Shown here one piece after another: positions 23,549-33,006 of a stretch of 64,000 nt of DNA. A program made the translations under genes and the position numbers. This stretch comes from UTCHB3 sp964371075 (GTDB taxonomy: Bacteria > Bacteroidota > Ignavibacteria > Ignavibacteriales > Ignavibacteriaceae). The notes under the pieces are model-generated. The model ran no database searches, was not told the origin of the DNA, and worked only from the letters and a program-made list of their open reading frames with translations. Positions within the stretch are counted from its first letter, which is position 1, and each line of letters opens with the position of its first letter. The stretch covers positions 496,001-560,000 of the forward strand of contig CAYJKN010000002.1 in NCBI GenBank assembly GCA_964371075.1. The letters are read 5' to 3'.

Positions 23549-25102
23549 ATGGAAAATAAAATTAAAGAATTGATGGACCTCCGCAACCAGGCTCGCCTGG
23601 GTGGTGGAGTGAAAAGAATTGAAGCACAGCATAAAAAAGGCAAAATGACCGCAAGAGAGAGAATAGACTTACTTCTCGATCCCGGTAGTTTTGAAGAATT
23701 TGACATGTTTGTATCACATCGTTGTATCGATTTTGGTCTCGATCAACAACAATATCTATCTGATGGTGTTGTTACGGGCTATGGAACAATTGATGGCAGA
23801 CTTGTATATATCTTTTCTCAGGATTTTACAGTTTTTGGTGGATCACTCTCAGAAATGTATGCCGAAAAGATTTGTAAAGTTATGGATAAGGCATTAAAAG
23901 TTGGTGCCCCTGTAATTGGTATTAATGACAGTGGTGGTGCAAGAATTCAGGAGGGTGTTAAATCCCTTGGTGGATATGCCGAAATTTTTGAGAGGAATAT
24001 CCTTGCTTCGGGTGTAATTCCTCAGATATCTGCAATATTTGGTCCCTGTGCAGGTGGAGCAGTTTATTCACCGGCACTTACAGATTTTATTTTGATGTCG
24101 AGAGACACCAGTTATATGTTTGTTACCGGTCCAAAAGTTGTAAAAACTGTAACGGGTGAAGATGTAACCGATGAAGAATTGGGTGGAGCTTATGTTCACG
24201 GTTCAAAATCGGGTGTTTCTCACTTTATCGCTGAAGATGAAGAAGAGGGAATTTTGTTGATCAGGAAACTCCTTAGCTTCCTTCCACAAAACAATCTTGA
24301 AGATCCCCCGTTGGCTCATTGTGATGACCCCATCGACAGACTTGAAGATCAGCTCAACTCAATCATTCCCGATAATCCGGCAGTTCCTTATGATGTCAGA
24401 GATGTCATTCATGCAGTTGTGGATTACAACGAGTTTGTTGAAGTGCAGAGGCATTATGCTCCAAACATAGTTATCGGTTTTGCACGATTTAATGGAATGT
24501 CGGTTGGAATGGTTGCAAACCAGCCAAACTATATAGCCGGTGTTCTTGATATAAATTCTTCAAGAAAAGCTGCAAGATTTGTAAGATTCTGTGATGCATT
24601 TAATATTCCTGTAGTAACTTTTGTTGATGTTCCCGGTTTCCTTCCCGGCACAGCCCAGGAATATGGTGGAATCATTATTCATGGTGCAAAACTTCTTTTC
24701 GCTTACGGCGAAGCTACAGTACCCAAGGTAACAGTGGTTTTAAGAAAAGCTTACGGCGGTGCATACGATGTAATGGGTTCAAAACATCTTAGAGGTGACA
24801 TAAATTACGCGTGGCCAACTGCTGAAATAGCTGTAATGGGCCCCAAAGGTGCAATTGAAATTCTTCACAACAAAGAGATCAATGCCATCACCGATGACAA
24901 GGAACGGGTTGAATTCATCAAACAGAAAGAAGAAGAATATAAGAGCAAGTTTGCATCCCCATATGTTGCGGCTAAATACGGTTATCTTGATGATGTAATT
25001 GAACCGAGAAACACCCGTTTCAGAGTGATAAGAGCTTTACAGTCACTTGCGACCAAAAAAGATACTCTTCCACCAAAAAAACATGCAAATATACCGCTTT
25101 AA
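23549..25102 (+). CDS. mmdA: Methylmalonyl-CoA decarboxylase alpha subunit / acyl-CoA carboxyltransferase
   Basis: 517 residues, full family length, with two crotonase-like carboxyltransferase halves: GKMTARERIDLLLDPGSFEE, GGSLSEMYAEKI, NDSGGARIQEGV, FGPCAGGAVYSPALTDF in the first and FVDVPGFLPGTAQEYGGIIIHGAK, KAYGGAYDVMGSKHL in the second. It transfers the carboxyl group between the acyl-CoA and the biotin of the carrier protein encoded two genes on. Downstream OadB and OadG-type membrane subunits point to the Na+-pumping decarboxylase rather than an ATP-using carboxylase; no biotin carboxylase is nearby. Confidence 0.92.
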   Translation: MENKIKELMDLRNQARLGGGVKRIEAQHKKGKMTARERIDLLLDPGSFEEFDMFVSHRCIDFGLDQQQYLSDGVVTGYGTIDGRLVYIFSQDFTVFGGSLSEMYAEKICKVMDKALKVGAPVIGINDSGGARIQEGVKSLGGYAEIFERNILASGVIPQISAIFGPCAGGAVYSPALTDFILMSRDTSYMFVTGPKVVKTVTGEDVTDEELGGAYVHGSKSGVSHFIAEDEEEGILLIRKLLSFLPQNNLEDPPLAHCDDPIDRLEDQLNSIIPDNPAVPYDVRDVIHAVVDYNEFVEVQRHYAPNIVIGFARFNGMSVGMVANQPNYIAGVLDINSSRKAARFVRFCDAFNIPVVTFVDVPGFLPGTAQEYGGIIIHGAKLLFAYGEATVPKVTVVLRKAYGGAYDVMGSKHLRGDINYAWPTAEIAVMGPKGAIEILHNKEINAITDDKERVEFIKQKEEEYKSKFASPYVAAKYGYLDDVIEPRNTRFRVIRALQSLATKKDTLPPKKHANIPL

Positions 25103-25114
25103 CCCGGAGAGGAA

Positions 25115-25651
25115 ATGACAAAGAAAATATTCTTAATATCCTTTCTGGTTTTGTTTTTCTGTGGTGAGGTGTATTCCCAGAATATCAAAGTGAATGTGAA
25201 GACTTCAACGGATTCCACAAAAAAAACTGTTGTTGATACAACAGTTAAAAAAGTTCCGGTTGATGACGGCGAACTTATTCACTTTAATATCGCGCGGGTT
25301 ACCGATGTTGATATCAAAGGGAAGGGTAACAGCCTCATGCTCACTGTCATTGGAATGGGAGTGGTTTTTGCTGCATTATGGTTACTTTATGTAAGTTTTG
25401 CCTTTGTTAGCAAAATGCTTAAAAAACAACAGCAAATGAAGCAACAAAAAGCCAACCCCACCAAAGCCGCAGAGTTGGAGAAAGAAGTCTCCATTGAAAT
25501 TGCAGCTGCAATTGCTATGGCTCTTTCTGTCCATCTTGGTGGCAGTCATGATACAGAAAATGCAATATTGACCATACAGAGAGCATCAAGGATTTATTCA
25601 CCTTGGAGTTCAAAGATTTACAACTTGAGACATCACCCACGAAACTGGTAA
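25115..25651 (+). CDS. OadG/MmdD-type small membrane subunit of the decarboxylase
   Basis: 178 residues. A signal-like N-terminus (KKIFLISFLVLFFCGEVYSQ) is followed by a Thr/Lys-rich stretch. A single strong helix (about 69-92, LMLTVIGMGVVFAALWLLYV) then starts the conserved OadG segment, and a Gln/Lys-rich linker leads to EVSIEIAAAIAMALSVHLGG and a C-terminal tail. OadG-type subunits anchor and assemble alpha and beta subunits. The N-terminal extension before the helix is long compared with the classic subunit of about 90 residues. Confidence 0.82.
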   Translation: MTKKIFLISFLVLFFCGEVYSQNIKVNVKTSTDSTKKTVVDTTVKKVPVDDGELIHFNIARVTDVDIKGKGNSLMLTVIGMGVVFAALWLLYVSFAFVSKMLKKQQQMKQQKANPTKAAELEKEVSIEIAAAIAMALSVHLGGSHDTENAILTIQRASRIYSPWSSKIYNLRHHPRNW

Positions 25652-25666
25652 AAAACAGAGGCAACG

Positions 25667-26107
25667 ATGAAAAAATTTAAATTTAAAATTAACGGCAACG
25701 ATTATGAAGTCAATATTAAAAATGTTGAGAGTAATCTTGCTGAAGTTGAAGTAAATGGCACTTCTTACGAGGTTGAGCTTGAACAAAAAATGGCACAACC
25801 AATTACACCCCGATTAGTAAGAGAAAGAGCAATTCCATCAACTGATGTTGACAAATCGATAACCAAAACTTCAAAACCACAACCTAAGAAAAGTGGCGGG
25901 ATCAAAAGTCCATTGCCGGGCACCATTCTGCAGGTTTATGTGAAGGTTGGAGATATGGTTAAGATGGGAGAGAAACTTCTTATGCTTGAGGCAATGAAAA
26001 TGGAAAACAAGATAGAAGCCGATAAAGCCGGAACCGTAAAAGAAGTTAATGCCAAGGAAGGCGACACTGTTATGGAAGGCGATGTTCTCATTGTAATTGG
26101 GGATTAA
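25667..26107 (+). CDS. Biotin carboxyl carrier protein of the decarboxylase
   Basis: 146 residues. The C-terminal 70 form a biotinyl domain: IKSPLPGTILQVYVKVGD, LLMLEAMKMENKIEA with the biotinylated Lys in AMKM (about residue 112), and GTVKEVNAKEGDTV. The N-terminal 50 residues carry the KFKINGNDYEVNIKN pattern usual in these carriers, joined by a Pro/Lys-rich hinge. It shuttles the carboxyl group from MmdA to the OadB-like subunit, where it is released as CO2. Confidence 0.93.
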   Translation: MKKFKFKINGNDYEVNIKNVESNLAEVEVNGTSYEVELEQKMAQPITPRLVRERAIPSTDVDKSITKTSKPQPKKSGGIKSPLPGTILQVYVKVGDMVKMGEKLLMLEAMKMENKIEADKAGTVKEVNAKEGDTVMEGDVLIVIGD

Positions 26108-26109
26108 AG

Positions 26110-27249
26110 ATGGATGGATTAACCCAATTCTGGAATTACACTTCCTTCAGTAATATCACAATCGGACATGTTGTCATGATCCTGGTGGGTATTTTGTTTA
26201 TTTACCTTGCGATTAAAAAAGAGTATGAACCCCTTCTTTTAATTCCAATAGGTTTTGGAATTCTGGTCGGTAATATTCCGTTTGTTGAGAATGTTGGACT
26301 ACAGATCGGAATTTATGAAAAAGGCAGTGTTCTTAACTACCTCTACTTTGGAGTTCTTCAGGGAATTTATCCTCCTTTGATCTTTTTGGGTATCGGGGCG
26401 ATGACCGATTTTTCGACACTGCTTTCAAATCCCAAACTTATTCTCATAGGAGCTGCTGCGCAGGTAGGCATTTTCATGACACTTGTTTCCGCCATTGCCT
26501 TGGGATTTACACCCGAAGAAGCTGCATCAATCGGAATTATCGGCGGCGCGGACGGACCAACCGCTATCTTCCTTGCATCAAAACTGGCACCTCATCTTAT
26601 CGGTGCAATAGCGATCTCGGCTTATTCCTATATGGCATTGGTTCCATTGATCCAGCCTCCTATCATGAGGTTAATGACAAACTCAAAAGAGCGTCTTATC
26701 AGAATGAAACCACCAAGAATGGTTTCCAAAACTGAAAAAATTATTTTTCCAATTTTGGGACTGCTTCTTACAACTTTCATTTCGCCCAGTGCTTTGCCGT
26801 TACTTGGAACCCTCTTTTTTGGAAACATTCTTAAAGAGAGTGGAGTTACAAAAAGACTTGCCGAGACAGCTGCCCGTCCTATGATTGATATCGTAACGAT
26901 TCTTCTTGGATTAACGGTTGGTGCTTCAACACAAGCCACTACATTCTTAAATGAAAAATCTGTGCTGATTTTTGGACTGGGTGCAGTATCATTTATGGTA
27001 GCCACTGCAGGTGGAGTCGGGTTTGTAAAGATCATGAATCTCTTCCTGAAAGAGGGAGATAAATTAAATCCACTTATCGGAAATGCGGGAGTTTCTGCAG
27101 TTCCTGACAGTGCAAGAGTTTCGCAGATTATTGGTCTGGAGTATGACAAAACCAACCATCTCCTGATGCATGCCATGGCGCCAAATGTTGCGGGTGTTAT
27201 CGGAAGTGCTGTTGCAGCCGGTATTCTGCTCAGTTTCATGACAGGTTGA
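26110..27249 (+). CDS. Na+-pumping decarboxylase beta subunit
   Basis: 379 residues, an integral membrane protein with about nine helices. It begins 2 bases after the carrier gene. Family blocks are clear: PLLLIPIGFGILVGN, LIFLGIGAMTDFSTLLSNPK, IGIIGGADGPTAIF (the conserved Asp used in Na+ coupling), GNILKESGVTKRLAET, LGLTVGASTQA and GNAGVSAVPDSARV. It decarboxylates the carboxybiotin and exports Na+ in the process, giving a sodium gradient from propionate-type fermentation. Confidence 0.95.
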   Translation: MDGLTQFWNYTSFSNITIGHVVMILVGILFIYLAIKKEYEPLLLIPIGFGILVGNIPFVENVGLQIGIYEKGSVLNYLYFGVLQGIYPPLIFLGIGAMTDFSTLLSNPKLILIGAAAQVGIFMTLVSAIALGFTPEEAASIGIIGGADGPTAIFLASKLAPHLIGAIAISAYSYMALVPLIQPPIMRLMTNSKERLIRMKPPRMVSKTEKIIFPILGLLLTTFISPSALPLLGTLFFGNILKESGVTKRLAETAARPMIDIVTILLGLTVGASTQATTFLNEKSVLIFGLGAVSFMVATAGGVGFVKIMNLFLKEGDKLNPLIGNAGVSAVPDSARVSQIIGLEYDKTNHLLMHAMAPNVAGVIGSAVAAGILLSFMTG

Positions 27250-27292
27250 TATTGTTCAGGTTATAAACAGACAAACTGTTTAACACAATATT

Positions 27293-27330
27293 AAAAGTGG
27301 CGAGAGAAAATTTTCTTGCCACTTTTTTTG
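27293..27330 (+). terminator. Terminator after the decarboxylase operon
   Basis: AAAAGTGGC pairs with GCCACTTTT; the interior GAGAAAATTTTCTT extends the hairpin, and T7 follows. It separates the operon from the convergent corA. Confidence 0.88.
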
Positions 27331-27361
27331 TTAATTTCTGTTTTTCAGGAAAAATTTGGGG

Positions 27362-28420
27362 TTAGAACCACTTTTTCTTTTTGAAATAATAGATAAATCC
27401 GAGTGCAATTGAAAGCATCAGAAGCAGAGTTGCGGGATATCCCCACCACTTGCTGATTTCGGGCATATAATGAAAATTCATTCCATATATCCCTGCGATA
27501 AAAGTAAGCGGCATAAAGATGGTTGAAATTACAGTCAACACTTTCATGATATCATTTAAGCGATTGCTGGTGAAAGACATGTAAACATCAATGAGAGAAA
27601 GGGTGCTTTCACGCAGATTTTCAAGAATTTCTATTACCTGATTGATGTGGTCGTGAGTATCGTTAAAGTAGATCAAAACTCCGTCGCTAATCTGTGATAT
27701 CTCTTTTTTGTGGATTTTGTTCATGATATCTCTAACAGGCCAGATCGACTGTCGAAAATGCCTCAATTCGTTCCTGAGGTGTTGCAGAGGTTTAAGATCG
27801 CTTACAGGTTTTTCGCTGAAAAACATCTCTTCAATATCTTCAACCTCATCATTAATCTGTTCCAGGACAATGTAATATTCATCTATTACCAGATCAAAAA
27901 CTGCATAAAAAATGGCATCTGCATTGGAGTCGGCAAAAATCTTCCCTTGCTCAATTCTTAATTCAATCACTTTCAGAAAATCCTCTTCAAAATCCTGAAA
28001 TGTTACCAAACAGTTACCACTTAACAATAAACTAATCTGATTTGAGGCAGTGCTCTTTTTCCCGTTAATGAGTAAACGATCAATTTCGGCAAATAGAATA
28101 TCACCAATTTCTTCTATTTTGGGTCGCTGATAAACATTGAGGATATCCTCCATAGTCAGTTCGTGGATTTTGAAGAATTCCGCAAGAATGGTAAAATATT
28201 CTGTTTCCGTAAAACCGATAACACGAATCCACCTTGCACCGTTATGCTTTTTTTTAAGCAGTGGTTTAAGTTCAGCAGGAGATGAAATTTCCGTTTTGGA
28301 GAACTTACCCTCTTCAAAATCGATAAGGATAATTGTGGATTTAACTTCGGTATTAGTTCCGGTATATAAAAGACTTCCCGGAGGTTTTCCGACTTTGAGA
28401 GTATGTTTGCGTTGGCTCAT
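27362..28420 (-). CDS. corA: CorA-family Mg2+/Co2+ channel
   Basis: 352 residues. The long cytoplasmic alpha/beta and coiled-helix region (ILNVYQRPKIEEIGDILFAEI, VEDIEEMF, LRHFRQSIWPVRDIM) leads to two C-terminal helices. The signature GMN sits in GIYGMNF just after the first helix (TVISTIFMPLTFIAG), and the C-terminus is basic (YYFKKKKWF), as in CorA. The pentamer lets Mg2+ or other divalent ions into the cytosol. It is transcribed alone, convergent with the decarboxylase operon. Confidence 0.95.
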   Translation of the reverse strand: MSQRKHTLKVGKPPGSLLYTGTNTEVKSTIILIDFEEGKFSKTEISSPAELKPLLKKKHNGARWIRVIGFTETEYFTILAEFFKIHELTMEDILNVYQRPKIEEIGDILFAEIDRLLINGKKSTASNQISLLLSGNCLVTFQDFEEDFLKVIELRIEQGKIFADSNADAIFYAVFDLVIDEYYIVLEQINDEVEDIEEMFFSEKPVSDLKPLQHLRNELRHFRQSIWPVRDIMNKIHKKEISQISDGVLIYFNDTHDHINQVIEILENLRESTLSLIDVYMSFTSNRLNDIMKVLTVISTIFMPLTFIAGIYGMNFHYMPEISKWWGYPATLLLMLSIALGFIYYFKKKKWF

Positions 28421-28571
28421 ATGTTATTAAATTTTGTTCAGTACAATATACTCTTTTTTCACTAATGGTTTAGTGCCCTGCGAGATGAAAGATGAGAAAA
28501 CAGTTCTTTGTACTTTATATTATTATTTGTAAGTTTCGAGATAGGAAAAATTTCTTATTCAAGGAAAAAAA

Positions 28572-30269
28572 ATGGATATATACGGAAAAAAAGTATTGGT
28601 GCTTGGTGGATGGGGTTTGGTTGGTAAAGCCATAACCCGTCGTTTAATGGTTGAAAAACCCTCTGGCATAATCATAACCTCTCTAAAGGAGAGCGAAGCA
28701 AAAGAAGAAGTTGAATATTTAAATAAAACTTACCCTGAAGCCGGTCCAAATTTCTTCATCCCCTGGTGGGGAAATGTGCTTGTACGCGATGAATATAAAG
28801 ATATCAGTCGTGCAGAAATGTTAGCTGATCCTGTTAAGAGACAAAGGATCATCAGTGATGTGATGGATGACCTGTCAGACGATGTGCTCAAAGAACAGTC
28901 ACTTTATAAACTGCTTGAAGAACATAAACCGGATGTGGTTATCGACTGTATTAACACCGCAACAGGAATTGCCTATCAGGACATCTTTACTGCATATAAA
29001 AATCTAAAAAAAGTGCTTTATGAATCAACTGATCGTGATCTTTTGGTGTCAGAGACTGAAAAACTTGTTGCTGTTCTCTACATTCCACAGTTGATCCGTC
29101 ATATTCAGATACTTTATAACTCGATGCATAAATTTGATACAAAAGTTTATCTGAAGATAGGAACTTCCGGAACCGGTGGAATGGGGTTAAACATCCCTTA
29201 CACCCACAGTGAAGAAAAGCCTTCAAGAGTGTTGCTCAGTAAATCAGCAATTGCGGGAGCACACACACTTCTGCTCTTCCTCATGGCAAGAACTCCGGGT
29301 GGTGCTATCACAAAGGAGATTAAACCTGCTGCAGCAATCGCTTGGAAAAAGATCGAATTTGGTACGATTAAAAAACAAGGCAGGGAAGTTGAAATCTACG
29401 ATGTACCTCTCGATTCTGCAATCCCCCTGGAAGGCAAAATTCACAAGGAAACCGGCAGGAAATTTGAAGCCAAAGGTGTTCTACGGTCTGTCTTTATTGA
29501 TACAGGTGAAAATGGAATCTTCTCTCGTGGTGAATTTGAAGCAATTTCGGCGCAAAAACAGATGGAATTTGTTACACCCGAAGAGATTGCAAATAACGCC
29601 GTTTTTGAGATCATGGGCGGGAACACCGGACATGACATAATCAACGCTCTTGATAATGCAAATATGCACCCGTCTTACCGTGCCGGATATATGCAGCATC
29701 TGGCTGTTGCCAAACTCGCAAAACTTGAAGAAGAACATGGTGTTGCTTCTGTTGCTTTTGAAATGCTTGGCCCTCCGAGACTTTCAAAACTTCTTTTTGA
29801 GATCGAAATTCTTAAACGTACATGTGGTACCTTTAAAGATATCGTGAGCAAATCACCTGAAGAACTGACTGAAATCTGCAACAGATTTATTCTGGATAAT
29901 GAAAAATTCAGAAATGAAGCAATTTCAGTTGGAATTCCGGTTTTAATGAAGGACGGTAAAAGTTTGCTTCGTGGTCAGTTGATGAAAATTCCTGTTTTTG
30001 GAGCTGAATCTGAACTTGAGATAACACCTTCCGAAATGGAAAAGTGGGCAGAAGCAGGTTGGATTGATCTCAGGACAAAAAACTGGGAAATGTGGATATC
30101 CAGAATAAATGCAATTGTGGATGAAGCTGAATTGATCCCTGAAGATGATACCAGTTCACTACATGTAAGGACAGAGCAATACTGGAATTACTTCAAAATA
30201 ATTGATGTTGGCAAAGTGGTTTCCTGGATCTTCATTAATGAAGAAAAAGGGAATCGTATGAAGGATTAA
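28572..30269 (+). CDS. Large Rossmann-fold protein of unknown function
   Basis: 565 residues, cytosolic. The N-terminus is an NAD(P)-binding Rossmann motif (KKVLVLGGWGLVGKAITRRLM, GxxGxxG), with VVIDCINTATG about residue 120 and a KIGTSGTGGMGLNIPYTHSEE block about residue 200, which resembles the start of extended short-chain dehydrogenase/epimerase proteins. The remaining 300 residues (KEIKPAAAIAWKKIEFG, GGNTGHDIINALDN, FEMLGPPRLSKLLFEIE) do not match any family I can name. The Tyr-x3-Lys pair of classic SDRs is not evident. Monocistronic, with its own terminator. Confidence 0.6.
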   Translation: MDIYGKKVLVLGGWGLVGKAITRRLMVEKPSGIIITSLKESEAKEEVEYLNKTYPEAGPNFFIPWWGNVLVRDEYKDISRAEMLADPVKRQRIISDVMDDLSDDVLKEQSLYKLLEEHKPDVVIDCINTATGIAYQDIFTAYKNLKKVLYESTDRDLLVSETEKLVAVLYIPQLIRHIQILYNSMHKFDTKVYLKIGTSGTGGMGLNIPYTHSEEKPSRVLLSKSAIAGAHTLLLFLMARTPGGAITKEIKPAAAIAWKKIEFGTIKKQGREVEIYDVPLDSAIPLEGKIHKETGRKFEAKGVLRSVFIDTGENGIFSRGEFEAISAQKQMEFVTPEEIANNAVFEIMGGNTGHDIINALDNANMHPSYRAGYMQHLAVAKLAKLEEEHGVASVAFEMLGPPRLSKLLFEIEILKRTCGTFKDIVSKSPEELTEICNRFILDNEKFRNEAISVGIPVLMKDGKSLLRGQLMKIPVFGAESELEITPSEMEKWAEAGWIDLRTKNWEMWISRINAIVDEAELIPEDDTSSLHVRTEQYWNYFKIIDVGKVVSWIFINEEKGNRMKD

Positions 30270-30290
30270 TTTAATCCTTTTTGATTTGTT

Positions 30291-30320
30291 AAAGGCTGTC
30301 TGCTGCAGGCAGCCTTTTTT
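30291..30320 (+). terminator. Rho-independent terminator
   Basis: AAAGGCTGTCTG/CAGGCAGCCTTT stem with one G-T pair and a 3-base loop, followed by a T run, just after the unknown Rossmann gene. Confidence 0.92.
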
Positions 30321-30374
30321 TTATTATATTTATTCCTTAAACTAAATTCTAAAAACCAATTTCCGGATTCATCT

Positions 30375-32264
30375 GTGTTAAACAAACTTTTAAGTATGAT
30401 CTTTATTCTTTTCATTCTATTTTCACAACTAAATGCTCAAAACATCCCATCCTCTTACTCAAACATCGGTTTCGACCCTGATAAAGGGCTCTATTATTTC
30501 CTCGATGGTGATAAAAAATTATTTGAACAAGTTAGAAAATCAAGATTTACGGTCAATCAGCTTATCAACGGAATAACGGGGACAGAAAAAGGAGTTGTAT
30601 TTGATTTCTCTGATTCGCTGTTAAACGGGACTCTCTATTATGGTTTGATACCGGTTGGGGATGGAAAATATTCGATACCAGTTTGGTTTAACAGAAGTGT
30701 TAAAATTGTCGGAGGCAGGGCAGAAGTTAATATTAAGGATAATCTTTCAAAGACATACGATATGACAGGATGGCAAACAAAAGGATATGGTTTGCTTGGT
30801 TACAGAATAACAACTGCTGAGGGGGCGATAATTTATGACGTCAAGGTGGAATTTGTTGCAGGTGACCAGTTTATTGTTTCAAATACAATTGTAGATGGTC
30901 CCTTTGTGGACAACATTACTGAAAGTTCTGCTGTTATTTCGTTCATTACAAATTTTGAGTGTGAACCGTCGGTAACGGTTGGCAAGAGAGAATATGAATT
31001 GGAACCCTCAAAAAAACATGAACTTTGCGTTACAGAACTGTTACCCGGCACGGAGTATGTTTATACTGTAAGAGCCGGGAATACGGTTTATGAACATAAA
31101 TTGAAAACTGCACCTAAAAAGGGAGATAATTCAAAGTTTACATTTGCATATGCAAGCGATTCCAGGGCTGCAATGGGAGGTGGTGAGAGGAGCATTTATG
31201 GAGCAAATGTATATATCATGAGAAAAATAATGGCTCTTGCAGCATTTAAAGGGGTCGATTTTATGCAGTTTACAGGGGATTTGATCAATGGTTACGCCTA
31301 TGACCCCGAGGATAACCGGCTTCAATTTCGGAACTGGAAAAATGCAGTTCAACCATTTGCAGCACTTTTCCCGATCTACGAGACGATGGGGAATCATGAA
31401 GGACTCCATACCCGGTTTTTTGATGAAGACAACCCATCCAGATATATAAGGATTGATCGTTTTCCTTATGATTCACTCTCAGCCGAAGCACTGTTTGCCG
31501 ATGAATTTGTTAATCCTGTTAGTGAACTTGAAAGTGAAGATGGCTCAAAATATGATGCCAATCCAAATTCGATCGATTTCCCTTCTTATAAAGAGACTTC
31601 TTTCAGTTATGTTTATGGTAACACAGCCATGATTGTTCTTAACTCCAATTATTGGTTTGGTCCCGATGTTCGGAAGGAGCCGTTGTTATCGGGCAATCCA
31701 CATGCTTACATCATGGATAATCAGTTTGATTGGTTTAAAAAAGAAATTTTGAGATTTGAAACTGATTCAGATGTGAAACACATTTTTGTTTCGGTGCATA
31801 CTCCGATGTTTCCAAACGGTGGGCACTCGGGAGATGACATGTGGTATTCAGGGAACAATAATATCAGGCCGAGAATTGCAGGGAGAGATTCTGATTTTGG
31901 GATAATTGAACGAAGAGATCAGATGCTCGAAGTGATGGTGAATCAATCAAATAAAGTGAGGGCTATTCTGACGGGTGACGAACACAATTACAATCACCTT
32001 GTGATAAATCCCGGGATGGAAATGTACCCTGAAAAGTGGGATAAAAAGAGACTGAAATTAAATCGAACAATTTATCAGATAAATAATGGAGCTGCGGGTG
32101 CACCTTATTATGCTCAAGAGGTACTTCCATGGAGCGCCTATTGTAAATCTTTCACCACCCGTAATGCTCTGGTTTTTATTACCGTTAACAGTGAAAAAGT
32201 TAGTGTTCAGACGATAAACCCTGATACATTGGAAGAAATAGAAACATTTGATATTGAACCATAA
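30375..32264 (+). CDS. Exported purple-acid-phosphatase-like metallophosphoesterase
   Basis: 629 residues from a GTG; the signal peptide follows (LLSMIFILFILFSQLNAQ). A beta-rich N-terminal region contains a fibronectin-III-like domain (TESSAVISFITNFECEPSVTV ... LLPGTEYVYTVRAG), as in purple acid phosphatases. The phosphoesterase core shows FAYASDSRA (Asp), FTGDLINGY (GD), ETMGNHEG (GNH), FVSVHTPMFPNGGHSG (H) and LTGDEHNYNHL (GxH). Two metals are expected. It likely releases phosphate outside the cytoplasm; the substrate is unknown. Confidence 0.88.
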   Translation: MLNKLLSMIFILFILFSQLNAQNIPSSYSNIGFDPDKGLYYFLDGDKKLFEQVRKSRFTVNQLINGITGTEKGVVFDFSDSLLNGTLYYGLIPVGDGKYSIPVWFNRSVKIVGGRAEVNIKDNLSKTYDMTGWQTKGYGLLGYRITTAEGAIIYDVKVEFVAGDQFIVSNTIVDGPFVDNITESSAVISFITNFECEPSVTVGKREYELEPSKKHELCVTELLPGTEYVYTVRAGNTVYEHKLKTAPKKGDNSKFTFAYASDSRAAMGGGERSIYGANVYIMRKIMALAAFKGVDFMQFTGDLINGYAYDPEDNRLQFRNWKNAVQPFAALFPIYETMGNHEGLHTRFFDEDNPSRYIRIDRFPYDSLSAEALFADEFVNPVSELESEDGSKYDANPNSIDFPSYKETSFSYVYGNTAMIVLNSNYWFGPDVRKEPLLSGNPHAYIMDNQFDWFKKEILRFETDSDVKHIFVSVHTPMFPNGGHSGDDMWYSGNNNIRPRIAGRDSDFGIIERRDQMLEVMVNQSNKVRAILTGDEHNYNHLVINPGMEMYPEKWDKKRLKLNRTIYQINNGAAGAPYYAQEVLPWSAYCKSFTTRNALVFITVNSEKVSVQTINPDTLEEIETFDIEP

Positions 32265-32339
32265 CAAATGGGATTGTGTTAGTATATTGTGATATTAAAA
32301 GTCAATTTTTTTGAAAAAGAATATAATTATGAGGTATAA

Positions 32340-32834
32340 ATGTTAACCGCGAAAATGGAAAAAGCCTTAAACGAGCAGATCAATAAAGAGATTTTCTCTT
32401 CTTATCTTTATCTTAGCCTTGCAGCATATTATGAGACATTAAATCTGTCCGGCTTTGCTGCATATTATAAAGTTCAGGCAAATGAAGAATATCTCCATGC
32501 TATGAAGATATATGACCATATCCACACCCGTGGTGGAAAAGTTGTATTGGAAGCTATTGAAAAACCACAAGCTGAATGGACAGGCGCATTAGCCGGGCTG
32601 AAGGCTGCTTATGAACATGAACAATTCATCTCCAAAAGCATTTTTGCTCTTGTGGATCTTGCTTATGAATTAAAAGATCACTCAACCAATACCTTCCTTA
32701 ACTGGTTTGTTGAAGAACAGATCGAAGAAGAAGAATCAGCTCTTGCTATCGTCACCAAACTTGAAATGATTGGCGAATCGAAAAACTCTCTTTATCTTTT
32801 CGATAGAGACATGGGAAAAAGAGCCGCGAAGTAG
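32340..32834 (+). CDS. ftnA: Non-haem ferritin
   Basis: 164 residues, typical bacterial ferritin. Ferroxidase ligands are in place: Glu in INKEIFSSYLYL (about 17), Glu and His in ANEEYLHAMKI (about 50-53), Glu in YEHEQF (about 94) and the Gln/Glu region VEEQIEEEE (about 127-130). No haem-binding Met as in bacterioferritin is evident. The 24-mer oxidises Fe2+ and stores ferric mineral in the cytosol, which fits a cell with a heavy haem-protein load. Confidence 0.95.
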   Translation: MLTAKMEKALNEQINKEIFSSYLYLSLAAYYETLNLSGFAAYYKVQANEEYLHAMKIYDHIHTRGGKVVLEAIEKPQAEWTGALAGLKAAYEHEQFISKSIFALVDLAYELKDHSTNTFLNWFVEEQIEEEESALAIVTKLEMIGESKNSLYLFDRDMGKRAAK

Positions 32835-32841
32835 TTATTTT

Positions 32842-32869
32842 CAGGTATTAATTATTAGGTATCAGGTAT
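32842..32869. repeat. GGTATTA-type short repeat, copy 2
   Basis: CAGGTATTAATTATTAGG and TATCAGGTATTATT follow the ferritin stop codon, matching the copies at 14807 and 36957. Confidence 0.75.
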
Positions 32870-32898
32870 TATTTCTGATGCGTAATTGTCATAATTTT

Positions 32899-32932
32899 AG
32901 GCTGTTCTAAAAAAGAACAGCCTTTTTTTTGT
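32899..32932 (+). terminator. Rho-independent terminator after ferritin
   Basis: AGGCTGTTCT/AGAACAGCCT perfect 10-bp stem with a short A loop, followed by a T8 run. Confidence 0.93.
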
Positions 32933-33006
32933 TATTTAGTTTCCGATAAAATTAAAAATCTGTTAAATTTATTATTCGTTTATTCTAATTTTAGAACAGG
33001 AAAGAT

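Noticed and set aside
23549..27249. Propionyl-CoA carboxylase (ATP-dependent)
   Set aside because: No biotin carboxylase gene is nearby, while OadB- and OadG-like membrane subunits are, so a Na+-pumping decarboxylase fits better.
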